Assembly (NCBI GenBank): GCA_039816825.1
Contig: JBCBXA010000012.1
Coordinates: forward strand, 1 to 51,742
Direction: 5' to 3'
DNA: 51,742 nt
DNA from: JBCBXA01 sp039816825
GTDB taxonomy: Bacteria; Pseudomonadota; Alphaproteobacteria; Rhizobiales; Rhizobiaceae
Positions within the stretch are counted from its first letter, which is position 1; the number at the start of each line of letters is the position of its first letter. Both the position numbers and the translations under genes were made by a program. This document shows, piece by piece, positions 24,734 through 33,397 of this stretch. Under the pieces are notes generated by a model that was not told the origin of the DNA, searched no databases, and worked only from the letters and a program-made list of their open reading frames with translations.

Positions 24734-26947
24734 TCAATTCATGGTCTCGGGCAGCCACGACTCATGCGCCCGAGTTAAGTCTGCCACGGAACATGCGATG
24801 TGGTCGCCTATTTTCAAGGCGTCGCCACCGGTCGAACCGATACGCCGGACCTGCACGAACGCATCGGCGGCGGTTACGGCAAAATAGTCTGCCCACTGGT
24901 TGGGGATCGCCACGATGTAACGCGCTTGATCTTCGCCAAACAATGCCGCATGCGGCTGAGCTGATGGGTCGGGGAGATCGCACGTCGCGCCCATCCCTGA
25001 CGCCATGCACATCTCGGCCAGAGCGACTGCGAGCCCCCCGTCGGAAATATCGTGGGCGGCAGCCACCGTGCCGGATCGTATCGACGCGCGTACGTAGTCT
25101 CCATTGCGTTTCTCAACAGCCAGTTCCACCGGGGGAGGTGGGCCGTCTTCACGGTTCAGGAGCGTACGCATATAGCTCGATTGGCCAAGACGGGTGCCAT
25201 CCCCACCCACGAGGAACAGTGCCATGTCGGCCTCGGTCCAAGCCTTTCCAACCACGCAACTCAGTTCCGGTATCAGCCCCACCGCTGCGATAGTGGGCGT
25301 TGGCAGGATCGCTTCACCGTTGGTCTCGTTGTAGAGCGACACATTGCCGGACACGATGGGCATGGAAAGCGCTTCGCAAGCGGCGCCAATGCCCTCGATG
25401 CTCTTTACAAACTGACCCATGATCTCAGGCTTCTCGGGGTTGCCGAAATTGAGGTTGTCAGTGGCTGCTATGGGCTCTGATCCCACCGCTGACAGGTTCC
25501 GGAAACACTCAGCAACCGCCTGCTTGCCGCCCTCAAACGGGTCAGCTTCGACGTAGCGCGAGTTGACGTCCGACGAGAAAGCCAATCCCTTCTGGGTGCC
25601 GTCCACGCGCACCACGCCGGCGTTCCCGCCGGGACGCGCCAACGTGTTGCCTTGAATGAGCGTGTCGTACTGCTCCCAGACCCAGCGCCGCGAGCACAGG
25701 TTTGGGCTGGCAAGCAAGGTCAGAAGTGCCCCCGAATGGTCTCCAACATCTTCCACCTGGTCGGCGGGCAACGGGCCCCAAAGAGCGGGCTCGACCCAAG
25801 GTCGGTCATACTCCGGCGCCTCATCGCCCAGCTCTTTGATCGGCAGGTTTGCAACTTCGGCACCCTGATGGAACACGCGAAAACGCAGATCATTGGTGGT
25901 TTGGCCAACGGTGGCGAAGTCCAGAGACCATTTCTCAAAGATGGCTTTGGCCTGATCCTCCTTCTCTGGATCAAGCACCATGAGCATCCGCTCCTGGCTT
26001 TCCGACAACATCATCTCATAGGCGGTCATCGCCTCTTCGCGCACGGGAACATCATCGAGATAGAGTTCAACACCCAGGTCACCCTTGGCACCCATCTCGA
26101 CGGCTGAACAGGTGAGGCCGGCCGCTCCCATGTCCTGAATGGCGATCACAGCGCCGGTGGACATGAGTTCCAGCGTGGCTTCCAAAAGGCACTTCTCGGT
26201 AAAGGGGTCACCCACCTGAACCGTAGGGCGCTTCTCTTCGATTTGATCGTCAAACTCTGCAGAGGCCATGGTGGCACCGCCAACACCGTCTCGGCCCGTC
26301 TTCGCCCCAAGATAGACAATGGGCATGCCAACGCCCTTCGCTTCGCTCAGAAAAATGCCGTCAGCCTTAGCGATGCCGGCAGCGAATGCGTTGACCAGAC
26401 AATTGCCATTGTAGCGGGTGTGGAATTCGAGTTCGCCACCGACCGTGGGCACGCCGAAGGCGTTTCCGTAGCCGCCAACGCCAGCAACGACGCCATTCAC
26501 CAGATGCGTGGTCTTTTCGTGGCTGGGGTCGCCGAAGCGCAGGGCATTCATTGCTGCCACGGGGCGTGCGCCCATGGTGAAAACGTCTCGCAAGATGCCG
26601 CCAACACCCGTCGCGGCACCCTGATAGGGTTCGATGTAGCTCGGATGGTTGTGGCTCTCCATTTTGAAGACGACCACATCGCCATCATCAATGTCCACGA
26701 CACCTGCATTTTCGCCCGGGCCGTGAATGACGCGCGGGCCCGTGGTTGGCAGTGTGCGCAGCCATCTCTTCGAGCTTTTGTAAGAGCAATGCTCGTTCCA
26801 CATGGCGGAGAAGATGCCCAACTCGGTGAAGCTGGGTTCCCGCCCGATCAGTTCCAGAATGCGCTCATACTCATCTGGCGCGAGTCCGTGGGCAGCAATC
26901 AGCTCATCCGTAATGGGAGGGCTCTGCGGTTCGATGATATTTGTCAT
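24734..26947 (-). CDS. purL: Phosphoribosylformylglycinamidine synthase subunit PurL (small type)
   Basis: ATP-dependent FGAM synthase, step 4 of purine synthesis. The ATG at 26947 (MTNIIEPQSPPITDEL) gives 737 residues, the usual small-PurL length that requires separate PurQ and PurS; an upstream in-frame extension to 27148 would overlap the MFS gene and is not plausible. Motifs: NEHCSYKSSKRWL, KMESHNHPSYIEPYQGAATG, GVGGYGNAFGVPTVGGE, and AHDISDGGLAVALAEM. purQ and purS are not in this window. Confidence 0.96.
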   Translation of the reverse strand: MTNIIEPQSPPITDELIAAHGLAPDEYERILELIGREPSFTELGIFSAMWNEHCSYKSSKRWLRTLPTTGPRVIHGPGENAGVVDIDDGDVVVFKMESHNHPSYIEPYQGAATGVGGILRDVFTMGARPVAAMNALRFGDPSHEKTTHLVNGVVAGVGGYGNAFGVPTVGGELEFHTRYNGNCLVNAFAAGIAKADGIFLSEAKGVGMPIVYLGAKTGRDGVGGATMASAEFDDQIEEKRPTVQVGDPFTEKCLLEATLELMSTGAVIAIQDMGAAGLTCSAVEMGAKGDLGVELYLDDVPVREEAMTAYEMMLSESQERMLMVLDPEKEDQAKAIFEKWSLDFATVGQTTNDLRFRVFHQGAEVANLPIKELGDEAPEYDRPWVEPALWGPLPADQVEDVGDHSGALLTLLASPNLCSRRWVWEQYDTLIQGNTLARPGGNAGVVRVDGTQKGLAFSSDVNSRYVEADPFEGGKQAVAECFRNLSAVGSEPIAATDNLNFGNPEKPEIMGQFVKSIEGIGAACEALSMPIVSGNVSLYNETNGEAILPTPTIAAVGLIPELSCVVGKAWTEADMALFLVGGDGTRLGQSSYMRTLLNREDGPPPPVELAVEKRNGDYVRASIRSGTVAAAHDISDGGLAVALAEMCMASGMGATCDLPDPSAQPHAALFGEDQARYIVAIPNQWADYFAVTAADAFVQVRRIGSTGGDALKIGDHIACSVADLTRAHESWLPETMN

Positions 26948-27045
26948 ATTGAGCCAATGACCGGAACGGTCGCTGTGGTTTGGGCTGGATCTGGTGGGCC
27001 TGCTTTTAGACCAGCCTCCCGGTCGTTGACCATGGCAGTTGCCAT

Positions 27046-28302
27046 TTATGCACCACCATGGGCTGCAGGTGCGCCCACGGCTCGTCGCGCAAGCAAGGCC
27101 ACCGTCACTGAGCAGGACATCAGCACGATTGCTCCTGCCAGAAACCATATGCCCGGTAGGGGGAGGAACGGCGCTGGACCGGCAATGTCGGCCAGAACAA
27201 GCGAAGCGAAGAACGGCCCTATGATGACGGCCAGACCGTTCAAACTGCCCATCACACCCTGAAGCAGTCCCTGTTCACCCGGAGGCACTGGGGCTGAGAT
27301 GATGGACCGCAGCGGTGGACCGGCGAGGTCATATCCGATGACGTAGAGGCCGATCAGCGGGATCGCCGCGAGGCCGGATCCGGTGAAGGAAAAGAACAAT
27401 CCCGTGACGCCTGCCAGTGCCAGACCGCAGACCACGGTGCGCGTTTCGCCAAGCCGTGGAACCACCGCGCGCACGAGAACCGCCTGCGTTATGGCCGATG
27501 TTAGCCCCACATAGGCCAGAGACCAGCTTGCAGCGCGGATGTCCCAGCCGTAGCGGAAATCGGTGTAGAGAACCCAGCTTGCCTCGAGCCCGCGTTGAAA
27601 GATGGCGCTGATGAAGAACGCCAGAAGAAGCGGGATGATTACACTGAAGCGGCGCAACTGGAGCAGTCCGCCCAGCGGATTTGCCGAGGTTAGCTTCAGG
27701 GGCGTTCTCTTCTCTTCCGGCAGGCTCTCGGGCAGGAAAAAGTACCCATAGACGAATTGACCAAATGCCAGGACGGAGGCAGCGAAGAACGGGTAGCGCA
27801 CATCCATCGCGCCCAGAACACCGCCGAGCAGGGGACCTGCCACAAACCCAACTCCAAAGGCTGCTCCAATCAGCCCGAAGTTTCGAGCGCGTGTTTCCGG
27901 CGTGGAAATGTCCGTCACATAGGCATTGGCTGTTGCAATCGTCGCGCCGAAAATCCCGCCAATGACCCGCAGCAAAACCAAAAAAGCGATGCTGGGTGCG
28001 ACCGCCACAAGCAGGTGGTCAACGGAGAGACCCAGTGCTGCCAGCAGCATGATTGGCCGTCGACCATGTCTGTCCGAGATCGCGCCCATGAGCGGCGCGA
28101 AGATGAACTGTGCCAGCGCAAACGAGACGGTGATCAGCGCATAGCTGTAAGCGGCTTCCGAAATCGTCCCACCCGACAGTTCCTGAACCAGTTTGGGCAG
28201 AATGGGCCATGCGATGCCCACGCCCAGCATGTTGATGACCACCATTGTGAAGACAAAGGGCAGTCCATGGGGGCGTGGAGGAACTGTCTGTTCGGAAGGC
28301 AA
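27046..28302 (-). CDS. MFS transporter, TetA/TCR-like
   Basis: 418 residues with about 12 hydrophobic segments. MFS motif A is GAISDRHGRRPIML in loop 2-3, and motif C-like GLIGAAFGVGFVAGPLLGG in helix 5 marks the drug/H+ antiporter class that includes tetracycline exporters. Substrate cannot be inferred. The apparent start is a TTG at 28302, only 3 nt after the gpt stop; no stronger upstream start exists. It lies between gpt and purL on the same strand. Confidence 0.88.
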   Translation of the reverse strand: MPSEQTVPPRPHGLPFVFTMVVINMLGVGIAWPILPKLVQELSGGTISEAAYSYALITVSFALAQFIFAPLMGAISDRHGRRPIMLLAALGLSVDHLLVAVAPSIAFLVLLRVIGGIFGATIATANAYVTDISTPETRARNFGLIGAAFGVGFVAGPLLGGVLGAMDVRYPFFAASVLAFGQFVYGYFFLPESLPEEKRTPLKLTSANPLGGLLQLRRFSVIIPLLLAFFISAIFQRGLEASWVLYTDFRYGWDIRAASWSLAYVGLTSAITQAVLVRAVVPRLGETRTVVCGLALAGVTGLFFSFTGSGLAAIPLIGLYVIGYDLAGPPLRSIISAPVPPGEQGLLQGVMGSLNGLAVIIGPFFASLVLADIAGPAPFLPLPGIWFLAGAIVLMSCSVTVALLARRAVGAPAAHGGA

Positions 28303-28305
28303 GCC

Positions 28306-28818
28306 TTACTCGCCGCCGCCGCGGATGGGTTGTTCGAACGCCAGCCCCAAATCCCAGGGGAAGTAAATCCATGTGTCCTGGGACACTTCGGTGATGAAAG
28401 TGTCGACAACCGGACGGCCCGATGGCTTGGCATAGACGGTACCAAAATGCGCCTTGGGCAGCATGGCTTTCACCGCTTTGGCTGTTTTGCCGGTGTCGGT
28501 CAGTTCATCGATGATCAGCACGCCTTCGCCGCCATTCGTTCCGTCAATGATCTCCTGGCTGATGCCCTTGAGCATCACGACCTCATCACCCTGCTTCTTG
28601 AAGTCGTAGGACGCCATGCAGACGGTTTCGATCTTCCGAATATTGAGCTCACGCGCGACGATGCCCGCAGGTACAAGTCCACCCCGGGTGATCGCGACCA
28701 GCGCGACCCATTCGCCACCCTCGGGTTGCAAACCGGCCAGACGCCAGGCGAGAGCCTTTGAATCTCGGTGAAATTGATCCCAGGAAACCGGGAACGCTTT
28801 TTCGGCAGACATGGCCAT
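28306..28818 (-). CDS. gpt: Xanthine(-guanine) phosphoribosyltransferase
   Basis: 170 residues similar along its length to E. coli Gpt. It salvages xanthine, guanine and perhaps hypoxanthine to nucleotides. The PRPP loop is VLIIDELTDTGKTAKAV, with the AITRGGLVPAGI segment upstream and the KAHFGTVYAKPSGRPVVDTF and QDTWIYFPWD purine-end motifs downstream. The start may be the ATG at 28818 or the one at 28812. Confidence 0.92.
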   Translation of the reverse strand: MAMSAEKAFPVSWDQFHRDSKALAWRLAGLQPEGGEWVALVAITRGGLVPAGIVARELNIRKIETVCMASYDFKKQGDEVVMLKGISQEIIDGTNGGEGVLIIDELTDTGKTAKAVKAMLPKAHFGTVYAKPSGRPVVDTFITEVSQDTWIYFPWDLGLAFEQPIRGGGE

Positions 28819-28860
28819 TCTCGCTCTTCGTTTGGCGGATGGGTATGAGCTTTTGAACTC

Positions 28861-29598
28861 TTAGCTGTTCACTAGTTTGCGCACAGCCTGCTCCGCAAGG
28901 TCCAGTGCCTCTTCAGACCGGCTGCGCAGCACAATTTCAACCGAAAATCCGCCCGTTTCCTTGAACCTTGGATAGGAACCGATGGAAACCTCAGTGTGCT
29001 GCTTCTGCAATTCACCGAGGGCTGACCCGATCTCACCTTCCGGCCGGCTGCTTGGGATCGCGCGACTGGACACGGGTACGCCGGTTTGCAGCGTGGGAAG
29101 CACATGCTCCAGCATGGCGCGAAAGATGTTCGGTACCCCCGCCAGAACGTGCACATTTTCAACTTTGAAACCCGGTGCTCTGGAAATGGGATTTTCGATC
29201 AGTTCGGCTGAAGCCGGCATTCGCGCCATACGCTTGCGGGCGTCGGTGAACTCAAGGTTCTTCGCAGCATAATAGGGTGCCATGATCTCCACAGCGCGCG
29301 GGTCGACGTCGAGCTCAAGGTCAAATGCATGGGCAACGGCGTCGGCGGTGATGTCGTCATGGGTTGGGCCAATGCCGCCGGACGTGAAGACGTAGGTGAC
29401 ACTCTTTGAAAGCGTTTTCAGAGCCGCTGAGATGATCTCTATCTCGTCCGGCACAACGCGAATTTCCCGCAGATCGATACCCAGCGCCTGAAGCTCACCG
29501 GCCAGAAACGCGGCGTTGCCCTCCCGCGTCCGTCCGGAGAGAATTTCATCGCCGATAACCAAACAGGCAGCAGTGATGGGGCTGGTGGTATCGCTCAT
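28861..29598 (-). CDS. CinA-like molybdopterin-binding domain protein
   Basis: 245 residues with the MoCF/CinA N-terminal fold: CLVIGDEILSGRTREGNAAFLA, FTSGGIGPTHDDITADAVA and AGVPNIFRAMLEHVLP. The C-terminal nicotinamide-mononucleotide deamidase (PncC) domain of full CinA is absent, so this is the stand-alone form common in alphaproteobacteria. Such proteins are annotated as competence-damage inducible or molybdopterin-binding; function is not established. It has its own ATG (29598) just downstream of tRNA-Leu. Confidence 0.9.
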   Translation of the reverse strand: MSDTTSPITAACLVIGDEILSGRTREGNAAFLAGELQALGIDLREIRVVPDEIEIISAALKTLSKSVTYVFTSGGIGPTHDDITADAVAHAFDLELDVDPRAVEIMAPYYAAKNLEFTDARKRMARMPASAELIENPISRAPGFKVENVHVLAGVPNIFRAMLEHVLPTLQTGVPVSSRAIPSSRPEGEIGSALGELQKQHTEVSIGSYPRFKETGGFSVEIVLRSRSEEALDLAEQAVRKLVNS

Positions 29599-29635
29599 GG
29601 CGGCATCTGTTCGCTAGTGGGAGAAGACTAAAACG

Positions 29636-29718
29636 TGCGGGCGGCGGGACTCGAACCCGCACGGCCTAGGGCCAAGGGATTTTAAGTCCCCAATGTCTAC
29701 CAATTCCATCACGCCCGC
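29636..29718 (-). tRNA. tRNA-Leu (UAA)
   Basis: The minus strand begins GCGGGCG and ends CGCCCGC plus discriminator A, giving a perfect 7-bp acceptor stem. The anticodon loop CTTAAAA carries anticodon UAA. A long variable arm and the GTTCGAGTC T-loop are present. 83 nt; the 3' CCA is not encoded (CG follows), unlike the two tRNA genes at 41.5-41.8 kb. A short run of Ts follows. Confidence 0.95.
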
Positions 29719-29758
29719 GCCCGCTCTTCCTATTGCGTGTTTGGAACGGTGCCAAGCG

Positions 29759-30730
29759 CTAGTGCGCCTCGCGGGCCCACTTCACCATGGCGTCCACCGC
29801 TTCGTCGTTTGTTGAAGGGCTCAGAGCATCCCCGGCGATGACATGCTTGAACGGGTCATCATTGTTTTCGAGCGTGACGATCTGCGATGGTCCACCCCAA
29901 TTGGCAGCCACCTGGCGGGTCGTTGCCGCGTCAACAACCATGTCCCCATCGTCAAACACGAAGAGCGCCGGCACCGAGATGGTGGCATCGTCAATTTTGG
30001 CGGTTTCCTTGACCAGTGCCGCCATGGGGAACAGCGCTGCGGTTGGGTATTGGGTGGTCCAAAGCGTGGCATGAGCCTCGTTCAAAGGTTCAAACGAGCG
30101 CTCGGAGCCTGTCAGGGCAGGAAGCACAGATGCGGCCCAGGGTGCCGTCAGCAAGGGCGCCATGGCATTCTTGATCTTGAAGTTCGGCGAAACGAACACG
30201 ACGCCGGCCACCTTGTCCATCAGACCATCAACGCTGTAGCCGGCCTTTGCCAAAGTGCCACCGGTGGAAGTCGTTATCAGCACAACCCCCTCGCCCAGGC
30301 GCTCACCGATGGCAATGGCTTCCGCCAGATCGTCCATCCAGGCGGCGGCTGTGGCCTCGGCCATGGCGTCGCCACTGCGACCATGGCCGGTCAAGCGTGT
30401 GAAGAAGAGGTTGGCTCCAAGGTCTGCCGCCACCCTATCCGGAACGGGGCGGATTTCACCGCTGGAGGCAGAGAAGCCGTGGACATAGACCACCGAGAGA
30501 TCAGTCTTTTCGCCTTTTGCGCCGTTCGCCCAGATGATCTGCTTGCCTTGGCCGTCCTTCAGATCGTCAAACGCCGCTTCGTTGTCCGCAAGGTAAGCGT
30601 CAAGATCATCGCCCAATGTCGAAGCGTCAAAGGCGGTCACGATTTCAGCCTGCGGACGCGGGCCAACGGCAAAGACAATGGCCAGCACCACGATGAGGCC
30701 GAGGAGCCCTAAACCTATCTTCTTGAGCAT
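29759..30730 (-). CDS. Membrane-anchored alpha/beta hydrolase
   Basis: 323 residues. The N-terminus is a signal anchor (KKIGLGLLGLIVVLAIVFAV), so the enzyme probably faces the periplasm. The alpha/beta hydrolase core has YVHGFSASSGE (oxyanion), a nucleophile elbow of TTSTGG (Thr in place of the first Gly of GxSxG), the acid residue in FVFDDGDMVVD and a candidate catalytic His in DPFKHVIAGD. It resembles monoacylglycerol-lipase/carboxylesterase-type proteins; the substrate is unknown. Confidence 0.88.
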   Translation of the reverse strand: MLKKIGLGLLGLIVVLAIVFAVGPRPQAEIVTAFDASTLGDDLDAYLADNEAAFDDLKDGQGKQIIWANGAKGEKTDLSVVYVHGFSASSGEIRPVPDRVAADLGANLFFTRLTGHGRSGDAMAEATAAAWMDDLAEAIAIGERLGEGVVLITTSTGGTLAKAGYSVDGLMDKVAGVVFVSPNFKIKNAMAPLLTAPWAASVLPALTGSERSFEPLNEAHATLWTTQYPTAALFPMAALVKETAKIDDATISVPALFVFDDGDMVVDAATTRQVAANWGGPSQIVTLENNDDPFKHVIAGDALSPSTNDEAVDAMVKWAREAH

Positions 30731-30768
30731 GATGAGTGTCGTCCTTCATGGATGTGGCTGAGCGGAAC

Positions 30769-32175
30769 TCAGATGGCTATTTCGTGAGGCTTCAGCGGGA
30801 ACACTTTGCTCTCTTCCATTCCAACGGGGCTGAAGCCCATTTTTTGATAGAGAGGCAGGGCGGCTGGATGGTCGGCGGTACACGTCTCCACCCTGATACT
30901 GGATGGTTCACCTTCCGACCAGGCGGCTTCAATGGCTTGCGCCAGGAACCAGCGGCCGAGCTTCAAACCGGTGGCGCGGGGCATGAGGCCGAAGAAAGCG
31001 ATCTCTGGCGAGCCCACGTCCGACCGATCAATCTCGAAGAAACCCGCCGGGGACCCATCGAGATAGAGAACGGAGATCTCCGTTGTCTGGGCGTGCACAA
31101 TCTCAGCCAGCGCTGCATCACTTAATCGTCGACGGTTGACCCAATGCCACGGGTCTCCGACTTCTCGTTGGAGGTAGCGGTAATAGGCGAGGGGGATCTG
31201 GTGGACGGACAGGAGGGAAACGTTGATCCCATGGGGTCGCCCAAGGCTGAGAGCGGGTCTCCTATCCATCTGCAGGTAAGTGATGCGAACCGGAATGCCG
31301 GGCTCTTCCAAACCCGTGGCAACTGCAGTGTCAGACCGCGCACCCCACTCAGACCATGAGCCGTCATAGAGCCGGATCGGGCCCGAGTGACCAACCGACC
31401 GCAACGCAAGGTCGATCGCAGCGGCGGTGACGCCGGATCCGCAGGAGGTGATGACGGGATCGTTCGGGAAGATACCTCGCTCAGCAAGCAGCGCCTCCAA
31501 CTGCTCAACAGGTTTGAGACGACCTTTGTCGATCAGGTCTGTCAGCGGAAGTGATACGGCCCCCGGCATGTGACCGCTGCGCATGCCCGCCCGTGGTTCC
31601 GGGTCTTCACCGGTAAATCGAGCGAGCGGTCGGGCATCCACCACCGTCGCTGAACCATCGGCCAGGGCATCGGCAACATCATTCATGTCCGCTGCAATGT
31701 TTGTCTGTCGAGCTTTGAACTCGACCGGAGTGGGGGAGGCCGGTCCTGTTTCAGTTTCGAAGCCGGCTTCTGTCCAGGCTCTGAACCCGCCATCCAGGAT
31801 CAGAACCTCTTTCGATCCCATTTCCCGGAAATTCAGCCAGACGCGGGGCGCTGAGAACAGGCCGATACCATCATAAACCACCACAACATCGTCTTGAGAG
31901 ATGCCGAGTGCCCCGACCTTGGCTCCAAAGCTGTTTGCGTCAGCCAGCGTGTGTGGTCGGGGGTCTTCAGCGGCGATGTCATCAATGTCGAACCGGACCG
32001 CACCGGGGATATGGGCTTCCAGAAACTCGGCCTCGGCATCCCGGCCCATGGCTGGCAGGTAGAACGAAGCATCCACGACCCGCAGATTGGGCTCACCCAA
32101 CCGATCGTTCAGATCGGCCGCACTGATTACAAAAGGGCTGGTGCCGGTCTTGCCGGAGAGCGGCAAAGACCCCAT
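30769..32175 (-). CDS. Fusion of tandem-rhodanese sulfurtransferase (SseA type) and GNAT acetyltransferase
   Basis: 468 residues. The start is the ATG at 32175, overlapping the cysK stop by one base; the in-frame upstream extension lies inside cysK. Residues 1-290 are a tandem rhodanese close to 3-mercaptopyruvate sulfurtransferase, with catalytic Cys245 in SCGSGVTAAA and GSWSEWGAR at the usual C-terminal end. Residues about 297-468 form a GNAT domain (LSVHQIPLAYYRYLQREVG, then EIAFFGLMPRATGLKLGRWF and CTADHPAALPLYQKMGF). That domain is normally a separate protein starting near (M)RITYLxM; here the equivalent position is GTT inside the frame. A cysK neighbour fits sulfur metabolism. The acetyl acceptor is unknown. 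Confidence 0.9.
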   Translation of the reverse strand: MGSLPLSGKTGTSPFVISAADLNDRLGEPNLRVVDASFYLPAMGRDAEAEFLEAHIPGAVRFDIDDIAAEDPRPHTLADANSFGAKVGALGISQDDVVVVYDGIGLFSAPRVWLNFREMGSKEVLILDGGFRAWTEAGFETETGPASPTPVEFKARQTNIAADMNDVADALADGSATVVDARPLARFTGEDPEPRAGMRSGHMPGAVSLPLTDLIDKGRLKPVEQLEALLAERGIFPNDPVITSCGSGVTAAAIDLALRSVGHSGPIRLYDGSWSEWGARSDTAVATGLEEPGIPVRITYLQMDRRPALSLGRPHGINVSLLSVHQIPLAYYRYLQREVGDPWHWVNRRRLSDAALAEIVHAQTTEISVLYLDGSPAGFFEIDRSDVGSPEIAFFGLMPRATGLKLGRWFLAQAIEAAWSEGEPSSIRVETCTADHPAALPLYQKMGFSPVGMEESKVFPLKPHEIAI

Positions 32176-33245
32176 CAGGCGTCGACCTCTTCGAACGGGA
32201 GGTCGTAACCGTGACCGCCTTCCATCCAGCCGGGGACCGGCAAGCCCTTTTCTCTCAAGAATGCGGGATTGTAGATTTTGGACTGGTAGCGATTGCCGTA
32301 GTCGCACAGGATCGTCACGATGGTGTGACCTGCGCCCATCTCCTCGGCCATCCGTTTTGCTCCGGCGATGTTGATGCCGGTAGACAGGCCCATACAGAGT
32401 CCTTCTTCCCAGAGCAGATCATAGATGATCTTCAGCCCCTCAACATCGTCCAGCCGATAAGCGAAATCGGGCTTGAAGCCTTCGAGGTTCGCGGTGATGC
32501 GACCCTGGCCGATGCCCTCCGATATGGAATTGCCTTCGGACTTCAGTTCGCCCTCGGTGTAATAGCTGTAGAGATTGGCGCCGCCGGGGTCAGCCAGACC
32601 GATTTTGACGCCGGGAATCTTTTCCCGAAGCACTTCTGCCACCCCTGACAGCGTACCCCCAGAGCCGCAGGCGCAGATGAAGCCGTCCAGTTTCTCGCCC
32701 AGTTGCGCGACCAATTCTGGCCCGGTGCCGACGACGTGTGCCTGACGGTTGGCAACATTGTCGAACTGGTTGGCCCACAAAACGCCGTTGGGTTCAGTCG
32801 CGCGCAGCTGTTCCGCAAGGCGTCCTGAGAGCTTGATATAATTGTTGGGATTTCGATAGGGGACCGCTGGAACTTCGATAAGTTCGGCACCCATCAAGCG
32901 CAACGCGTCCTTCTTTTCTGCGCTTTGTGTTTCAGGGATCACGATGGCGGTCCGATAGCCCTTGGCCCGAGCCACCAGGGACAGGCCAATGCCCGTATTG
33001 CCCGCCGTTGCTTCCACAATCAGTCCGCCTGGTTGCAGAGCGCCGCTTCGCTCCGCCGCTTCGATGATGGAAAGGGCCGCCCGATCTTTCACCGACTGGC
33101 CCGGATTGAGGAACTCGGCCTTACCGTAGATTTCGCATCCGGTTTCTTCGGACGCTCGGCGCAGTTTGATCAGCGGTGTGTTGCCAATCAGGCGAATGAC
33201 GTCCTCTGCAACGGGAATGTTCGGGATATTGGGCAAGGTCGACAA
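32175..33245 (-). CDS. cysK: Cysteine synthase (O-acetylserine sulfhydrylase)
   Basis: 356-residue fold-type II PLP enzyme. PLP lysine is in NPGQSVKDRAA, the substrate loop is EATAGNTGIGL, and the phosphate loop is CGSGGTLSGV. The C-terminal extension (YNPAFLREKGLPVPGWM) is like the longer alphaproteobacterial form. The start is a TTG at 33245 with CGGAGA upstream. It is divergent from the ChrR-like gene across about 150 nt and coupled to the sulfurtransferase fusion gene downstream. Confidence 0.94.
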   Translation of the reverse strand: MSTLPNIPNIPVAEDVIRLIGNTPLIKLRRASEETGCEIYGKAEFLNPGQSVKDRAALSIIEAAERSGALQPGGLIVEATAGNTGIGLSLVARAKGYRTAIVIPETQSAEKKDALRLMGAELIEVPAVPYRNPNNYIKLSGRLAEQLRATEPNGVLWANQFDNVANRQAHVVGTGPELVAQLGEKLDGFICACGSGGTLSGVAEVLREKIPGVKIGLADPGGANLYSYYTEGELKSEGNSISEGIGQGRITANLEGFKPDFAYRLDDVEGLKIIYDLLWEEGLCMGLSTGINIAGAKRMAEEMGAGHTIVTILCDYGNRYQSKIYNPAFLREKGLPVPGWMEGGHGYDLPFEEVDA

Positions 33246-33317
33246 GCTGGTCTCCGTCTTTTCCGTTCAGCGCCGCACACTAGTGCGCGCAAAAAAGCGT
33301 CACAAGTCGTTGGAAAT

Positions 33318-33347
33318 TGATCCACTTCAACCCGGTTGGCGTACAGC
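33318..33347 (+). promoter_or_regulatory. Candidate RpoE (ECF11)-type promoter upstream of the ChrR-like gene
   Basis: TGATCC at 33318-33323, the -35 hexamer recalled for Rhodobacter sphaeroides RpoE promoters, is followed 18 nt later by TACAGC (33342-33347). It would transcribe the ChrR-like gene. The hexamer alone is not rare, so this is suggestive only. Confidence 0.35.
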
Positions 33348-33397
33348 TTTTCAAAGGTTAAAAACAAGCACTCTGGGCACGCCTTTCGAGGGTTTAT

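Noticed and set aside
26948..27045. Purine riboswitch before purL
   Set aside because: The 98-nt gap has no recognisable aptamer stems or conserved loop sequences.
24734..27148. Longer purL frame starting at 27148
   Set aside because: The extra 67 residues are Arg/Ser/Trp/Gly-rich, unlike PurL, and overlap the 3' end of the MFS gene on the same strand; the ATG at 26947 gives the family's usual start.
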